Of a DNA stretch of 8,614 nt, positions 1 through 6,260 are shown in pieces (the stretch's first letter is position 1; each line of letters opens with the position of its first letter). The notes beneath the pieces were generated by a model. The model was not told where the DNA came from and made no database searches. It worked only from the letters and a program-made list of their open reading frames with translations. This DNA comes from Actinomycetes bacterium (GTDB lineage Bacteria > Actinomycetota > Acidimicrobiia > Acidimicrobiales > Microtrichaceae), in NCBI GenBank assembly GCA_023423215.1, contig JAFAFZ010000579.1:1-8614 (forward strand), written 5' to 3'. The position numbers were made by a program, and so were the translations under genes.

Positions 1-919
1 CCCGACCGTTGCGCAGGACGAGACCGTCCTCGATGGCGCGTTCGCGTCGGAAGCGGTCGCGCAGCGGACCGTGCAGCGACAGTCGGATCTCGTGCCCGCT
101 CTCGTCGCTCGCCCAGGCGATCGCGCGCCCGGACGCTGCGCCGCGCGCCATCAGCGCGTCGGCGTCGACGTCGCCGAGCGCCGCGGCGACTGCGTCCTGC
201 TCCTGGAGCAGCAGCACGTCGCCCGGCTTCGCGGTCACCCGGTGCAGCTCGATGCGCACGGCGAGCAGCACGTCGTGGTGCTGGCTCAGCTCGAGGAGCA
301 GTCGCTCCTCGACGTCCGCCCCCGCGGCGCGCGCCCCCGCGAGCGCGTGCACGTCGCGCAGGCCGCCCCGGCCGTCCTTCAGGTCGGGCTCCAGGTCGAA
401 GGCGAGCTCGCCGGCGGCGCGGTGGCGCTCGTCGACCGAGGTCGCCAGCTCGTCGAGCCACCGCTTGCCGCGCTTGCGCCAGTTCGACTTGGCCTTCTCG
501 GCCAGCTCGAGGGTCAGCGACTCGTCACCGACGAGGTGGCGCGCCGAGAGCAGCGCCGTGGCGGTCTCGAGGTCCTCGTTCGCCAGGCCGAGGGTGTCGC
601 GTGGCGTGCGGACGGCGTGGCCCAGCTTCAGCCCGGCGTCCCAGATCGGGTACCAGAGCGAATCGGCGACCGACGAGACGAGCGCCGCGTCGACGTTGCG
701 GTCGTGGAGCAGCAGCAGGTCCAGGTCGGACTGCGGCGCCAGCTCACGCCGGCCCTGGCCACCGACGGCGACGAGCGAGATGCGCGCGTCGCCGATCTCG
801 TTCTCGTCGAACAGGTCGATCAGCCAGGATTCGACCAGCTCGGTGTACTTCTCGCAGAAGGCACGGCCCTGGAGCTGTCGATCGTCCAGGAAGTCCGTGC
901 GCTGCAGCGCGGGTGGCAT
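1..919 (-). CDS. glnD: GlnD, [protein-PII] uridylyl/adenylyltransferase (N-terminal 306 residues, 3' end beyond window)
   Basis: Bifunctional nitrogen sensor that modifies and demodifies PII on its T-loop tyrosine according to glutamine level. What is seen: a nucleotidyltransferase signature at residues 53-70, GGQGRRELAPQSDLDLLL, with the metal-binding pair Asp65 and Asp67, and the second GlnD hallmark DLKDGRGGLRDVH at 179-191. Reading is open to the window edge, so the HD (PII-demodifying) domain and ACT domains expected of this roughly 750-850 residue family are not visible. Start: the ATG at 919-917 is preceded by a G-rich, weak ribosome site (GGGGGA about 4 bases upstream), and the protein begins where GlnD homologues usually do. 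It lies 109 bp after glnB, its substrate gene, in the same direction. In Corynebacterium the orthologue adenylylates rather than uridylylates; the sequence does not tell which occurs here. The family assignment is very secure. Confidence 0.95.
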   Translation of the reverse strand, partial: MPPALQRTDFLDDRQLQGRAFCEKYTELVESWLIDLFDENEIGDARISLVAVGGQGRRELAPQSDLDLLLLHDRNVDAALVSSVADSLWYPIWDAGLKLGHAVRTPRDTLGLANEDLETATALLSARHLVGDESLTLELAEKAKSNWRKRGKRWLDELATSVDERHRAAGELAFDLEPDLKDGRGGLRDVHALAGARAAGADVEERLLLELSQHHDVLLAVRIELHRVTAKPGDVLLLQEQDAVAAALGDVDADALMARGAASGRAIAWASDESGHEIRLSLHGPLRDRFRRERAIEDGLVLRNGR

Positions 920-959
920 GTGGTCCCCCGTTGGCTCGGCCCGATGGTGACCCCGATGC

Positions 960-995
960 CCCTCCGGCCAGGTCGGGCCTGCCCTGACCGGAGGG
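960..995 (-). terminator. Hairpin between glnB and glnD (terminator or attenuator)
   Basis: Arms 960-972 and 983-995 pair over 13 positions around a 10-base loop. The single mismatch on the plus strand (C968 against A987) becomes a G.U wobble in minus-strand RNA, so the stem is unbroken only in the glnB-glnD transcript. No U tract follows, as is common in high-GC actinobacteria. It starts about 34 bp after the glnB stop. It may end glnB mRNA fully, or partly so that glnD is made in smaller amounts. Confidence 0.7.
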
Positions 996-1028
996 ACGCC
1001 CCGTGGGTCGGGGATCTGTGCGTGATGG

Positions 1029-1403
<375 letters not shown>

Positions 1404-1425
1404 CTACCCGCTCCGTCGTGACTCC

Positions 1426-1443
1426 TCCGGCCGGCTGGCCGGA
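1426..1443 (-). promoter_or_regulatory. Hairpin in the glnB upstream region
   Basis: Arms TCCGGCC (1426-1432) and GGCCGGA (1437-1443) pair perfectly around a 4-base loop, about 60 bp upstream of the glnB start codon. It could be a leader hairpin or a dyad operator. In DNA this GC-rich it may also be chance. Confidence 0.35.
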
Positions 1444-1670
1444 TCGTGCATGCTCGGACGGGTCGACGCCCACGAGCTCGGTGTCCTCCGCGTCGAGGGC
1501 CGGAGCCGACGGCGGGAAGGTCTGTGGAGCGGAGACGTGCGTGCGCACGTGCACCACCCGATCGATGGGCGCCTGCTCCGACAGCTCGGCGGATCTCCAC
1601 CGTAGGGCAGTGCTCCCGGAGCTCCACGGCTCCGAGGACACCGTCCCCGACTCGGATCCACCTCGACACC

Positions 1671-1688
1671 GGACCGGTGGACCGGTCC
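1671..1688. promoter_or_regulatory. Dyad GGACCGGT-GG-ACCGGTCC, possible operator
   Basis: Two 8-bp arms separated by 2 bp form a perfect 18-bp inverted repeat. The same stretch can be read as a tandem direct repeat of GGACCGGT, and each half holds the palindrome ACCGGT. It lies about 300 bp from both flanking start codons. Shape and size fit a dimeric repressor site, but no regulator is identified. Confidence 0.35.
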
Positions 1689-1814
1689 GTCGGGTCGACG
1701 CCGGATCCGTCCGGGCGGGCGGGTGTGCCGTCGTGCTGCGCACACCCGTCGTACCTCCCGTTCTCGTCCAACTGCGACCCTTCGCCATCGGGACGTCGCC
1801 CGTCACGTCCTTGG

Positions 1815-1858
1815 TGGGCGAAAGCTAAGGAGGGCGTGTTTCCGGCATGTTTCGCCCA
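1815..1858. repeat. 9-bp inverted repeat with a 26-base loop
   Basis: TGGGCGAAA (1815-1823) and TTTCGCCCA (1850-1858) are exact complements. The loop contains a strong Shine-Dalgarno-like CTAAGGAGGG on the plus strand, but no credible gene starts at a suitable distance after it. It lies about 100 bp upstream of the Cys4 gene. It could be a terminator, a leader fold or an operator; it does not match a riboswitch class I recognise. Confidence 0.4.
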
Positions 1859-1949
1859 GCAAGCCAGTTGGTTACGGTCGGCCGCCGCCTGTCGTGGAGC
1901 GGCTTCGGGGGCTCGCCCGCGTGCACGAGGAGCCTGTCGGGGGTCGCCC

Positions 1950-1955
1950 TAGAGT
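1950..1955 (+). promoter_or_regulatory. -10 element TAGAGT of a probable leaderless promoter
   Basis: TAGAGT fits the actinobacterial -10 pattern TANNNT and ends 6 bases before the ATG at 1962, placing the transcription start at or next to the A of the start codon. No clear -35 hexamer is visible 16-18 bp upstream, which is common for such promoters. No Shine-Dalgarno sequence sits at the right distance from the ATG. Confidence 0.55.
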
Positions 1956-1961
1956 GGTCCG

Positions 1962-2138
1962 ATGGCCGTGCGCAAGGACTGTCGCCACTACTCCAGCCGC
2001 ACGGTCTCCGGGGGCGACGTCGTCGAGCGGTGCCGCCTCGGCATGGCGACCGCCACGCCGTTCGGATGCCCCGAGGACTGCCTGTTCTTCGAGCCGCGCT
2101 CGCTCGACGCCGGCTGGACCGTGCCGCCCGAGGGCTGA
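1962..2138 (+). CDS. Small four-cysteine protein, probable metal-binding, function unknown
   Basis: A 58-residue protein, the only plus-strand gene in the window. It has four cysteines, Cys7, Cys24, Cys36 and Cys40, in the contexts KDCRHY, ERCRLG and FGCPEDCLFFEPR. Closely spaced CPEDC plus two further cysteines suggests one zinc or iron-sulphur site; this is inference. From memory it resembles short uncharacterised proteins common in actinobacteria with the same CRHY...RCRL...CP..CLFFE layout. It lacks a signal peptide or membrane segment and is probably cytosolic. The start is fixed by the absence of other in-frame starts near a signal and by TAGAGT just upstream, implying a leaderless mRNA. 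It converges with the minus-strand operon, stop to stop, 33 bp apart. The coding call rests on the ordered cysteine pattern and non-random composition. No function is claimed. Confidence 0.72.
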   Translation: MAVRKDCRHYSSRTVSGGDVVERCRLGMATATPFGCPEDCLFFEPRSLDAGWTVPPEG

Positions 2139-2165
2139 CCGCCCGGTCGGGTCGAGCACGCGGTC
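2137..2165. terminator. Weak inverted repeat between convergent genes
   Basis: GACCGC (2137-2142) and GCGGTC (2160-2165) can pair in the short gap between two convergent stops, with an alternative inner pairing GACCG/CGGTC. It is a candidate bidirectional terminator, but the stem is short and lacks a T tract on either side. Confidence 0.3.
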
Positions 2166-2171
2166 GGACGA

Positions 2172-2546
2172 TCAGCCCGGCTCGCCGTCCGTGCCCGCAG
2201 ATCCGTCGAGCAGCTCCTCGACCCGCCGGAAGAAGACCGAGCGCGGCAGCGCCTCGACGCCGTGGCCGATCGCCAGGGCGAGCGCCTCGTCGTCGACGTG
2301 CGGCGCGAACCCCACCACCCGGTCCGCCGACTCGACGACCGCGTCGAGCACGTCGAACACGCCGGGTCGCGAGAGGTCGACGAGCACCAGCGACGCACCG
2401 GCGGCGACGACGGGCAGCAGGGCCGCCGCGTTCACGAACTCGATCGCACGCCCGCCGAGGCGGCTGCGGTCCATGAGGTCGGGGACGAGTGCGACGACCG
2501 GATGGGTGCGTCGCCCGCGGGAGGGGGCCTGCGTCGGGTCGTTCAT
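2172..2546 (-). CDS. Hypothetical protein, possibly a degenerate response-regulator receiver domain
   Basis: A 124-residue cytosolic protein. It starts at the ATG at 2546, which overlaps the upstream stop as ATGA and has GAGGA about 7 bases ahead, so it is translationally coupled to its neighbour. The pattern of hydrophobic strands recalls a CheY-like fold: VVALVPDLMDRSRL (residues 17-30) as strand 1 with Asp23 and Asp26; ASLVLVDLSRPG (51-62) as strand 3, with Asp57 at the phospho-acceptor position and Pro61 after it; RVVGFAPHV (76-84) as strand 4; and GVEALPRSVFF (96-106) as strand 5. The usual lysine of strand 5 would be Arg102, and the threonine/serine switch residue after strand 4 appears absent. 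If the fold is right, this is a pseudo-receiver. No output domain is present. It is the last gene of the chdC operon. The fold is inference from pattern only; the gene itself is well supported. Confidence 0.82.
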   Translation of the reverse strand: MNDPTQAPSRGRRTHPVVALVPDLMDRSRLGGRAIEFVNAAALLPVVAAGASLVLVDLSRPGVFDVLDAVVESADRVVGFAPHVDDEALALAIGHGVEALPRSVFFRRVEELLDGSAGTDGEPG

Positions 2547-3055
2547 GTCGGTTCCTCGTCCTCGTCCTCGGGCGGTGCAGAGGACGCTGCGTCCAGCCGT
2601 CGGCGGCGTGCCAGGTGCAGGTGGGCCTTCGCCGCGCCCCAGACCAGCCCGGGGTCGGCCAGGGACTCGTCCACGTCGGCGAACGACGCCGGCGCCAGGG
2701 CGTGCACGTCCCAGGGCAGCGCACGCTCGTCGAACTCGTCGCGCCGCGTCGCGGGCACACCCGCCTCGTCGAGCACCGCCGAGGGGTACCGAGCGGCCTC
2801 GCGCAGGATCGTCAGCGGCGTGCTCCGCTGGTCGCCGGGGTCCTGCGCCAGCAGCTCGCGCAGTCGCGGCATCGTCGCTGCGGCGCACTCCCCCGCAGCG
2901 GCTCGGGTCCGCGCCTCGAGCGCGTCGTCCATCGAGCGGCCGGCCTCGTGCACCCGCCGGCGGACCGATCGATCGACCCAGGCGGGGAGCACGGCCTCGA
3001 CGGCGTCCGCCAGCGCCGTCGAGATCTCGGCGTAGCGCTGCTCGTCATCCCCCAC
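2543..3055 (-). CDS. Conserved hypothetical protein, function unknown
   Basis: A 170-residue soluble, mostly helical protein with no signal peptide or membrane segment. I recognise no named domain. Notable stretches: an N-terminal charged helix to about residue 55; STPLTILREAARYPSAVL (78-95), where TILREAARYP looks like a conserved helix; DEFDERALPWDVHALAPASF; and LVWGAAKAHLHLARRRR near 137-153, with two histidines in a helix. The tail is acidic (PPEDEDEEPT). The start is GTG at 3055: GGGAGG lies 8 bases upstream, while the nearby ATG at 3048 is in another frame. It overlaps the upstream gene by 11 bp and the downstream gene by 4 bp (ATGA), so the three are co-translated. From memory, similar proteins of unknown function occur in other actinobacteria. 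No role can be given beyond likely cooperation with the receiver-like neighbour. Confidence 0.85.
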   Translation of the reverse strand: MGDDEQRYAEISTALADAVEAVLPAWVDRSVRRRVHEAGRSMDDALEARTRAAAGECAAATMPRLRELLAQDPGDQRSTPLTILREAARYPSAVLDEAGVPATRRDEFDERALPWDVHALAPASFADVDESLADPGLVWGAAKAHLHLARRRRLDAASSAPPEDEDEEPT

Positions 3056-3893
3056 CGTCGCCGCCTCCCTCGGGGGGCGCCTCGGTGGCCGGCGGTTCGG
3101 TCGCCGGTGGCTCGGTGGCGGGCGGTTCGGTCGCCGCCGGCGCCGTCGAGGGCGGTTCGGTGACCGGCGCCTCGGTCGCGGCGGGCTGTTCGAGCGTGGC
3201 GGGTGGCGGCAGGTCGGCGGACGGCGCCTCGCCGGACACCCCGGAGGTGCCGATGGAGCGCTCGAGCACGCCCGGCAGCACGTTGCCGGTGCAGGACAGC
3301 TCGATCAGGTCGTCGTGCAGCTCGACCTGCGGCTCGCACGGCAGGAGCTGCGGATCCGCGACGCGGAAGCTCGTGGAGCGATCGGGGGTGGCGATCGCCG
3401 GGCTCGTCACCACCAGGTCGCGCCCGACCACCCTCAGCGTGGCAGGGGTGCCCTGCGGGCCGAGCACGAGCCCGCCCTCGCGCGGCTCCGCGGAGGTGCC
3501 GAGCGCCTGGGCGATCGCCGCCGGGTCGACCATCACGCGCACGCTGCCAGAGCCGAGCGACGTCGCAGTCACCGTGCGGTCCGCCACCGACACGTCGATC
3601 GCCAGGTCCTCGAGCACGTAGTCCGCCTCGACGACCGGCAGTGAGTAGAGCTGCGCGTCCTGGAGCCGCACCGACACGCGGTCGACGTCGCCGGTCAGCA
3701 GCGCGGGCAGCACCGACGGTCGCCACCAGGCGCTGCCGACGGTGACCTCGACGCCGCCCGCGACGCCGGCCTCTCGCAGCTGCTCCTCGGCGAACCGCTC
3801 GGTCAGCGAACGGCCCGCCCACTCGATGGCGACCACGCCGAGCACGACCAGGACGAGCGCAGCCACCGCCAGCCGCGGGAGCCATCTACGCAC
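3045..3893 (-). CDS. Membrane-anchored DUF2993 (LmeA-like) protein with a TEPP-repeat tail
   Basis: A 282-residue protein with one N-terminal membrane segment (about residues 8-25, LAVAALVLVVLGVVAIEW) after an Arg-rich start and no lipobox, so it is likely anchored with the rest outside. The body, about 27-215, looks like DUF2993: alternating beta strands with VTVGSAWWRPSVLPALLTGD, then VDRVSVRLQD and IDVSVADRTVTATSL. In mycobacteria the DUF2993 protein LmeA binds phospholipid and helps mature lipomannan; a lipid-binding role here is inference. Residues Cys192 and Cys203 approximately (LLPCEP, LSCTGN) could form a disulphide. The last 50 residues are low-complexity, with ATEPP units and a Gly/Asp end. 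The start is GTG at 3893, 33 bp after chdC, without a strong ribosome site. It overlaps the next gene by 11 bp. Confidence 0.85.
   Translation of the reverse strand: MRRWLPRLAVAALVLVVLGVVAIEWAGRSLTERFAEEQLREAGVAGGVEVTVGSAWWRPSVLPALLTGDVDRVSVRLQDAQLYSLPVVEADYVLEDLAIDVSVADRTVTATSLGSGSVRVMVDPAAIAQALGTSAEPREGGLVLGPQGTPATLRVVGRDLVVTSPAIATPDRSTSFRVADPQLLPCEPQVELHDDLIELSCTGNVLPGVLERSIGTSGVSGEAPSADLPPPATLEQPAATEAPVTEPPSTAPAATEPPATEPPATEPPATEAPPEGGGDGGG
3075..3134 (-). repeat. 15-bp tandem repeat encoding ATEPP units
   Basis: Four consecutive 15-bp units encode ATEPP three times and then ATEAP, residues 254-273 of the DUF2993-like protein. Looser copies (APVTEPP, STAPAATEPP) extend upstream to about 3185. 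Units remain in frame, so copy-number change would alter only tail length. Such Pro/Thr/Glu tails usually act as flexible extracytoplasmic spacers. Confidence 0.8.
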
Positions 3894-3926
3894 GGGCGTC
3901 GCCCGGCGCGCACCGCGCGGGTCGGA

Positions 3927-4607
3927 TCACACACCGACCTCGGTCAGCACGACCTCGGGCGCCTCGATCATGCCGACGTAGAAGGGGCCGAAGATGCCGT
4001 ACTGGGTGGAGGCCTCGTCGTAGCGCATCGTGTAGACGACCTCCTTGAGCGTGTCGGGCGTGTCGCCGAAGAGCGTGACGCCCCACTCGTACTCGTCCAG
4101 GCCGGTCGAGCCGGTGATGAGCTGGGTGAGCCGCCCGGCGAACTTCCGTCCGGATGCGCCGTGCTCGTACATGAGCTCCTTGCGACGGTCGTAGTCGAGG
4201 GCGTACCAGTTGGCACCGACGTTGCGGGCCTTGGACATCGGGTAGAAGCAGAACGCCGGCTTCCCCTCGGGCGGCAGCTCCGGGTACAGGCGTGCCTGCT
4301 GCATCGCCTCGGGCACGCCCTGCGCGTACTCGGACAGCTCGGTGAGCGACACGTAGGACTCGACGAGCTCGAGGCCCGCTCGCACGAGCGCCGTCTGGAG
4401 CCGGCGCAGGTTCCACTGGTCCGGGCTCAGCCCCAGCACGCAGATGTCGGACTTGTGGCCGAGCATGGCCACCGTGACGACCTGGTCGCCGGCGGCCTGC
4501 GCGTCCTTGATGGCGCCGAGCACGGCCTCTCGGTCGGTGCTGGGCGTCGTGCGGAAGAACAGGTGGAGGACCGCGAGGCCGACGGACGGGGTGGAGGGCT
4601 CGGTCAT
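3927..4607 (-). CDS. chdC: ChdC (HemQ), coproheme decarboxylase
   Basis: Catalyses the last step of the coproporphyrin-dependent haem pathway of Gram-positive bacteria: peroxide-driven decarboxylation of two propionates of coprohaem III to give haem b. The 226 residues belong to the chlorite dismutase-like family. Key positions fit the Listeria enzyme by spacing: Tyr122 in FYPMSKARN (catalytic tyrosine), Met124 and Lys126, His149 in YEHG (proximal haem ligand, 27 residues on) and Gln162 in TQLITGSTGLD. The absence of the chlorite dismutase distal arginine was not tested, but the YPMSK motif and the actinobacterial context favour ChdC. No other haem genes are in the window. It is the first gene of a probable four-gene operon with the DUF2993 protein 33 bp downstream. 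The ATG at 4607 has no Shine-Dalgarno sequence; TAGACT 7 bases upstream implies a leaderless mRNA. Confidence 0.96.
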   Translation of the reverse strand: MTEPSTPSVGLAVLHLFFRTTPSTDREAVLGAIKDAQAAGDQVVTVAMLGHKSDICVLGLSPDQWNLRRLQTALVRAGLELVESYVSLTELSEYAQGVPEAMQQARLYPELPPEGKPAFCFYPMSKARNVGANWYALDYDRRKELMYEHGASGRKFAGRLTQLITGSTGLDEYEWGVTLFGDTPDTLKEVVYTMRYDEASTQYGIFGPFYVGMIEAPEVVLTEVGV

Positions 4608-4614
4608 GGCGTGG

Positions 4615-4620
4615 AGTCTA
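4615..4620 (-). promoter_or_regulatory. -10 element TAGACT, probable leaderless promoter of chdC
   Basis: On the minus strand TAGACT is followed by 7 bases and then the chdC ATG, so transcription should begin at or within a base of the start codon. The sequence fits TANNNT. The -35 area (near 4638-4643, ACGTGG) is a poor match. No ribosome site lies between. The arrangement mirrors the one at 1950-1962 on the other strand. Confidence 0.6.
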
Positions 4621-4626
4621 CGGACC

Positions 4627-4659
4627 GCCCGACACCGCCACGTAGCGGGCGAGTCGGGC
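4627..4659 (-). terminator. Hairpin after the long lipoprotein gene, overlapping the chdC promoter region
   Basis: GCCCGAC (4627-4633) and GTCGGGC (4653-4659) pair over 7 bp, with a further CCGC/GCGG pairing inside the loop (4635-4638 with 4645-4648). It lies 15 bp after the lipoprotein stop and just upstream of the chdC -10 element, so it could end the lipoprotein transcript while sharing DNA with the next promoter. There is no U tract. Confidence 0.45.
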
Positions 4660-4673
4660 GCGATCCGACCCCG

Positions 4674-6260
4674 CTACTCGGGGCAGCCCGCGTAGTACTC
4701 GTCGTCCTCGTCCATGCCGGGTGGGCCGGTGAACCCTTCCCCGTCCCCCGGCACGAACTCGGGCGGTTCGCTCAGCTCGGTCCCCTCGGGCAGGTCCCCG
4801 ACGACGCCGTCGCCGACCGGACCGCCCTGCGACTCGGCGTAGCCGTCGATCAGCGCACCCAGCTCGGCGTCGGACATCGCGTCCGCCGCCGCGGGGTCCG
4901 CACCGAACGCATCGAGCCCCCAGCGCACGTTCCAGAGCAGCTCCGGGCGGGCCAGCTCACCCAGCGCCGTCGGGGTGCGGGGCAGCGCGTCGAGCGCGGC
5001 TCGCAGCTCGGCGTAGCGGGCGGCGAGCTCCTCGTCGGACAGCTCGTAGACGGGATCGGGCGTGGTCCCCCACTCCTCCTCCGACAGCGTCCACTCGTCC
5101 ACGCCGAGACCGATCACGTAGCCGAACTTCGAGAGGTCGTCGATGACGTCCCAGCGGTCACGGAGGCCGTCGACCGTCTCGAGCTCGGCCAACTCGGCCA
5201 GCTCGTCGTCGGCGCCCTCGTCGCCGGAGCCCTCGTCACCGGCGTACTCGTCGGACCAGGTGCTCGGGAACGCCTCGGTGAGCTGCTCGATCGTCATCGT
5301 GGTGGCAGGATCCGGCGCGGCCACGTCGACGTCGCCGCCGAGGTCGCGGAACTCGGTCGCAACCGTCAGCGTGCCCGACTGGTACCCGAGCGGCTCGCAG
5401 TCCGCGAACTGCTCCTCGACGTCGGTCGATGCGGACACGGCGCTGCGGACCAGCTGGCCCTCGGCATCGACGAACAGCTCCGCGTGGACCGAGGTGCGCG
5501 ACTCGACGTAGCTGTCGATGGCGGCGTCGCGAGCCGACGGCTCGTACCCGAGGTCGTCCATCTCGGGGTCGTCGAACAGCAGCTCGTAGATGGCGTCCAG
5601 CGGCAGGGTGGCGCTGTAGCGGCGCAGCTCGGCGCCGTCGGCCGATTCGGTGCCGACGTCCTCGACGTCGGTCACGACCGTCAGGATCCGGAAGGGGTCC
5701 TCGTTGAAGAAGTCCGTCAGCAGCATCGCCACGGTCGGATCCAGCTCGGGGCCCACGCCCTCCTCGAACATGAGCTGCGCGTCGTAGTCGAGGTCCGTGG
5801 TGTCGATCCACTCGTAGCCGTCGAGCGGGGTGAGGTCCCTGGACTCGGACCCGTCGTCCAGGCCCGTCTCCCCCCACACGGGATCCTCGAGCGCCTCGCG
5901 CAGTCCGGCGACCGAGCTGTAGGAGCGTTCGCCGACGTTCAGGCGCGGGCCCGACCCGAACAACATCTCGTCGCCGGCCGAGGTGGTGGTCCTGATGGCG
6001 CCGTCCGCGAACTCGCCCTCGATCGTGAACGTCTCGTCCGACTCCTCGGTCGAGGTCTCGGCGAACGTCGTCGTGAACCGGCCCGAGGAGGCTCGGGTCT
6101 GCTCGACGGCCGCTGCGAGCGCCGCTGCGGCCTCGCCGCCATCGTCGGTGCTCAGCGAGTCGCCGTCGTCACCGCCCGCCGTGCATGCGGCCAGACCAAG
6201 CGTCACGACGGACGCGAGGGAGACGGCGAGACCGCGCCGCAGGGAACCTGTGGTGTTCAT
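4674..6260 (-). CDS. Large acidic secreted lipoprotein, LppX/LprG-like N-terminal region, tandem paralogue
   Basis: A 528-residue lipoprotein. The signal peptide MNTTGSLRRGLAVSLASV ends in lipobox LAAC with the lipidated Cys26. Residues about 43-320 match the upstream lipoprotein in order: EAAAALAAAVEQTRASSGRF, DGYEWIDTTDL, DGAELRRYSATL, AELFVDAEGQLVR, DCEPLG and VAAPDPATTM. This layout (variable threshold 'residual' strands ending in an AAPDPA segment) recalls LppX/LprG/LprA lipid-carrier lipoproteins; that family link is tentative. About 200 further residues are very acidic, with DEGSGDEGADDELAELAELE and DEDDEYYAGCPE at the end. The mature form has only two more cysteines, Cys288 and Cys526. 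Start: ATG at 6260 overlaps the upstream stop as ATGA and has GAAGGA 8 bases ahead; a second ATG at 6269 is less well placed. The long in-frame extension upstream of this is only shadow of the neighbour. Confidence 0.9.
   Translation of the reverse strand: MNTTGSLRRGLAVSLASVVTLGLAACTAGGDDGDSLSTDDGGEAAAALAAAVEQTRASSGRFTTTFAETSTEESDETFTIEGEFADGAIRTTTSAGDEMLFGSGPRLNVGERSYSSVAGLREALEDPVWGETGLDDGSESRDLTPLDGYEWIDTTDLDYDAQLMFEEGVGPELDPTVAMLLTDFFNEDPFRILTVVTDVEDVGTESADGAELRRYSATLPLDAIYELLFDDPEMDDLGYEPSARDAAIDSYVESRTSVHAELFVDAEGQLVRSAVSASTDVEEQFADCEPLGYQSGTLTVATEFRDLGGDVDVAAPDPATTMTIEQLTEAFPSTWSDEYAGDEGSGDEGADDELAELAELETVDGLRDRWDVIDDLSKFGYVIGLGVDEWTLSEEEWGTTPDPVYELSDEELAARYAELRAALDALPRTPTALGELARPELLWNVRWGLDAFGADPAAADAMSDAELGALIDGYAESQGGPVGDGVVGDLPEGTELSEPPEFVPGDGEGFTGPPGMDEDDEYYAGCPE

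Noticed and set aside
1847..2476. A plus-strand frame starting ATG at 1847 behind an AAGGAGG sequence
   Set aside because: The ribosome site is too far (about 13 bases) and sits inside a hairpin loop. The frame overlaps the Cys4 gene in another frame and becomes Arg/Pro-rich.
3075..3190. Possible CRISPR-like array
   Set aside because: Units are 15 bp with no spacers, keep the reading frame and code for a Pro/Thr/Glu tail.
1723..3621. A 632-codon plus-strand open frame
   Set aside because: It overlaps four better-supported genes and is dominated by Arg, Ser, Pro and repeat-derived VAGGS units that are simply the other strand of the ATEPP tract.
3883..3885. The ATG at 3885 as the start of the DUF2993-like protein
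   Set aside because: It is in a different frame from the conserved body. The GTG at 3893 is in frame and gives a sensible membrane anchor.
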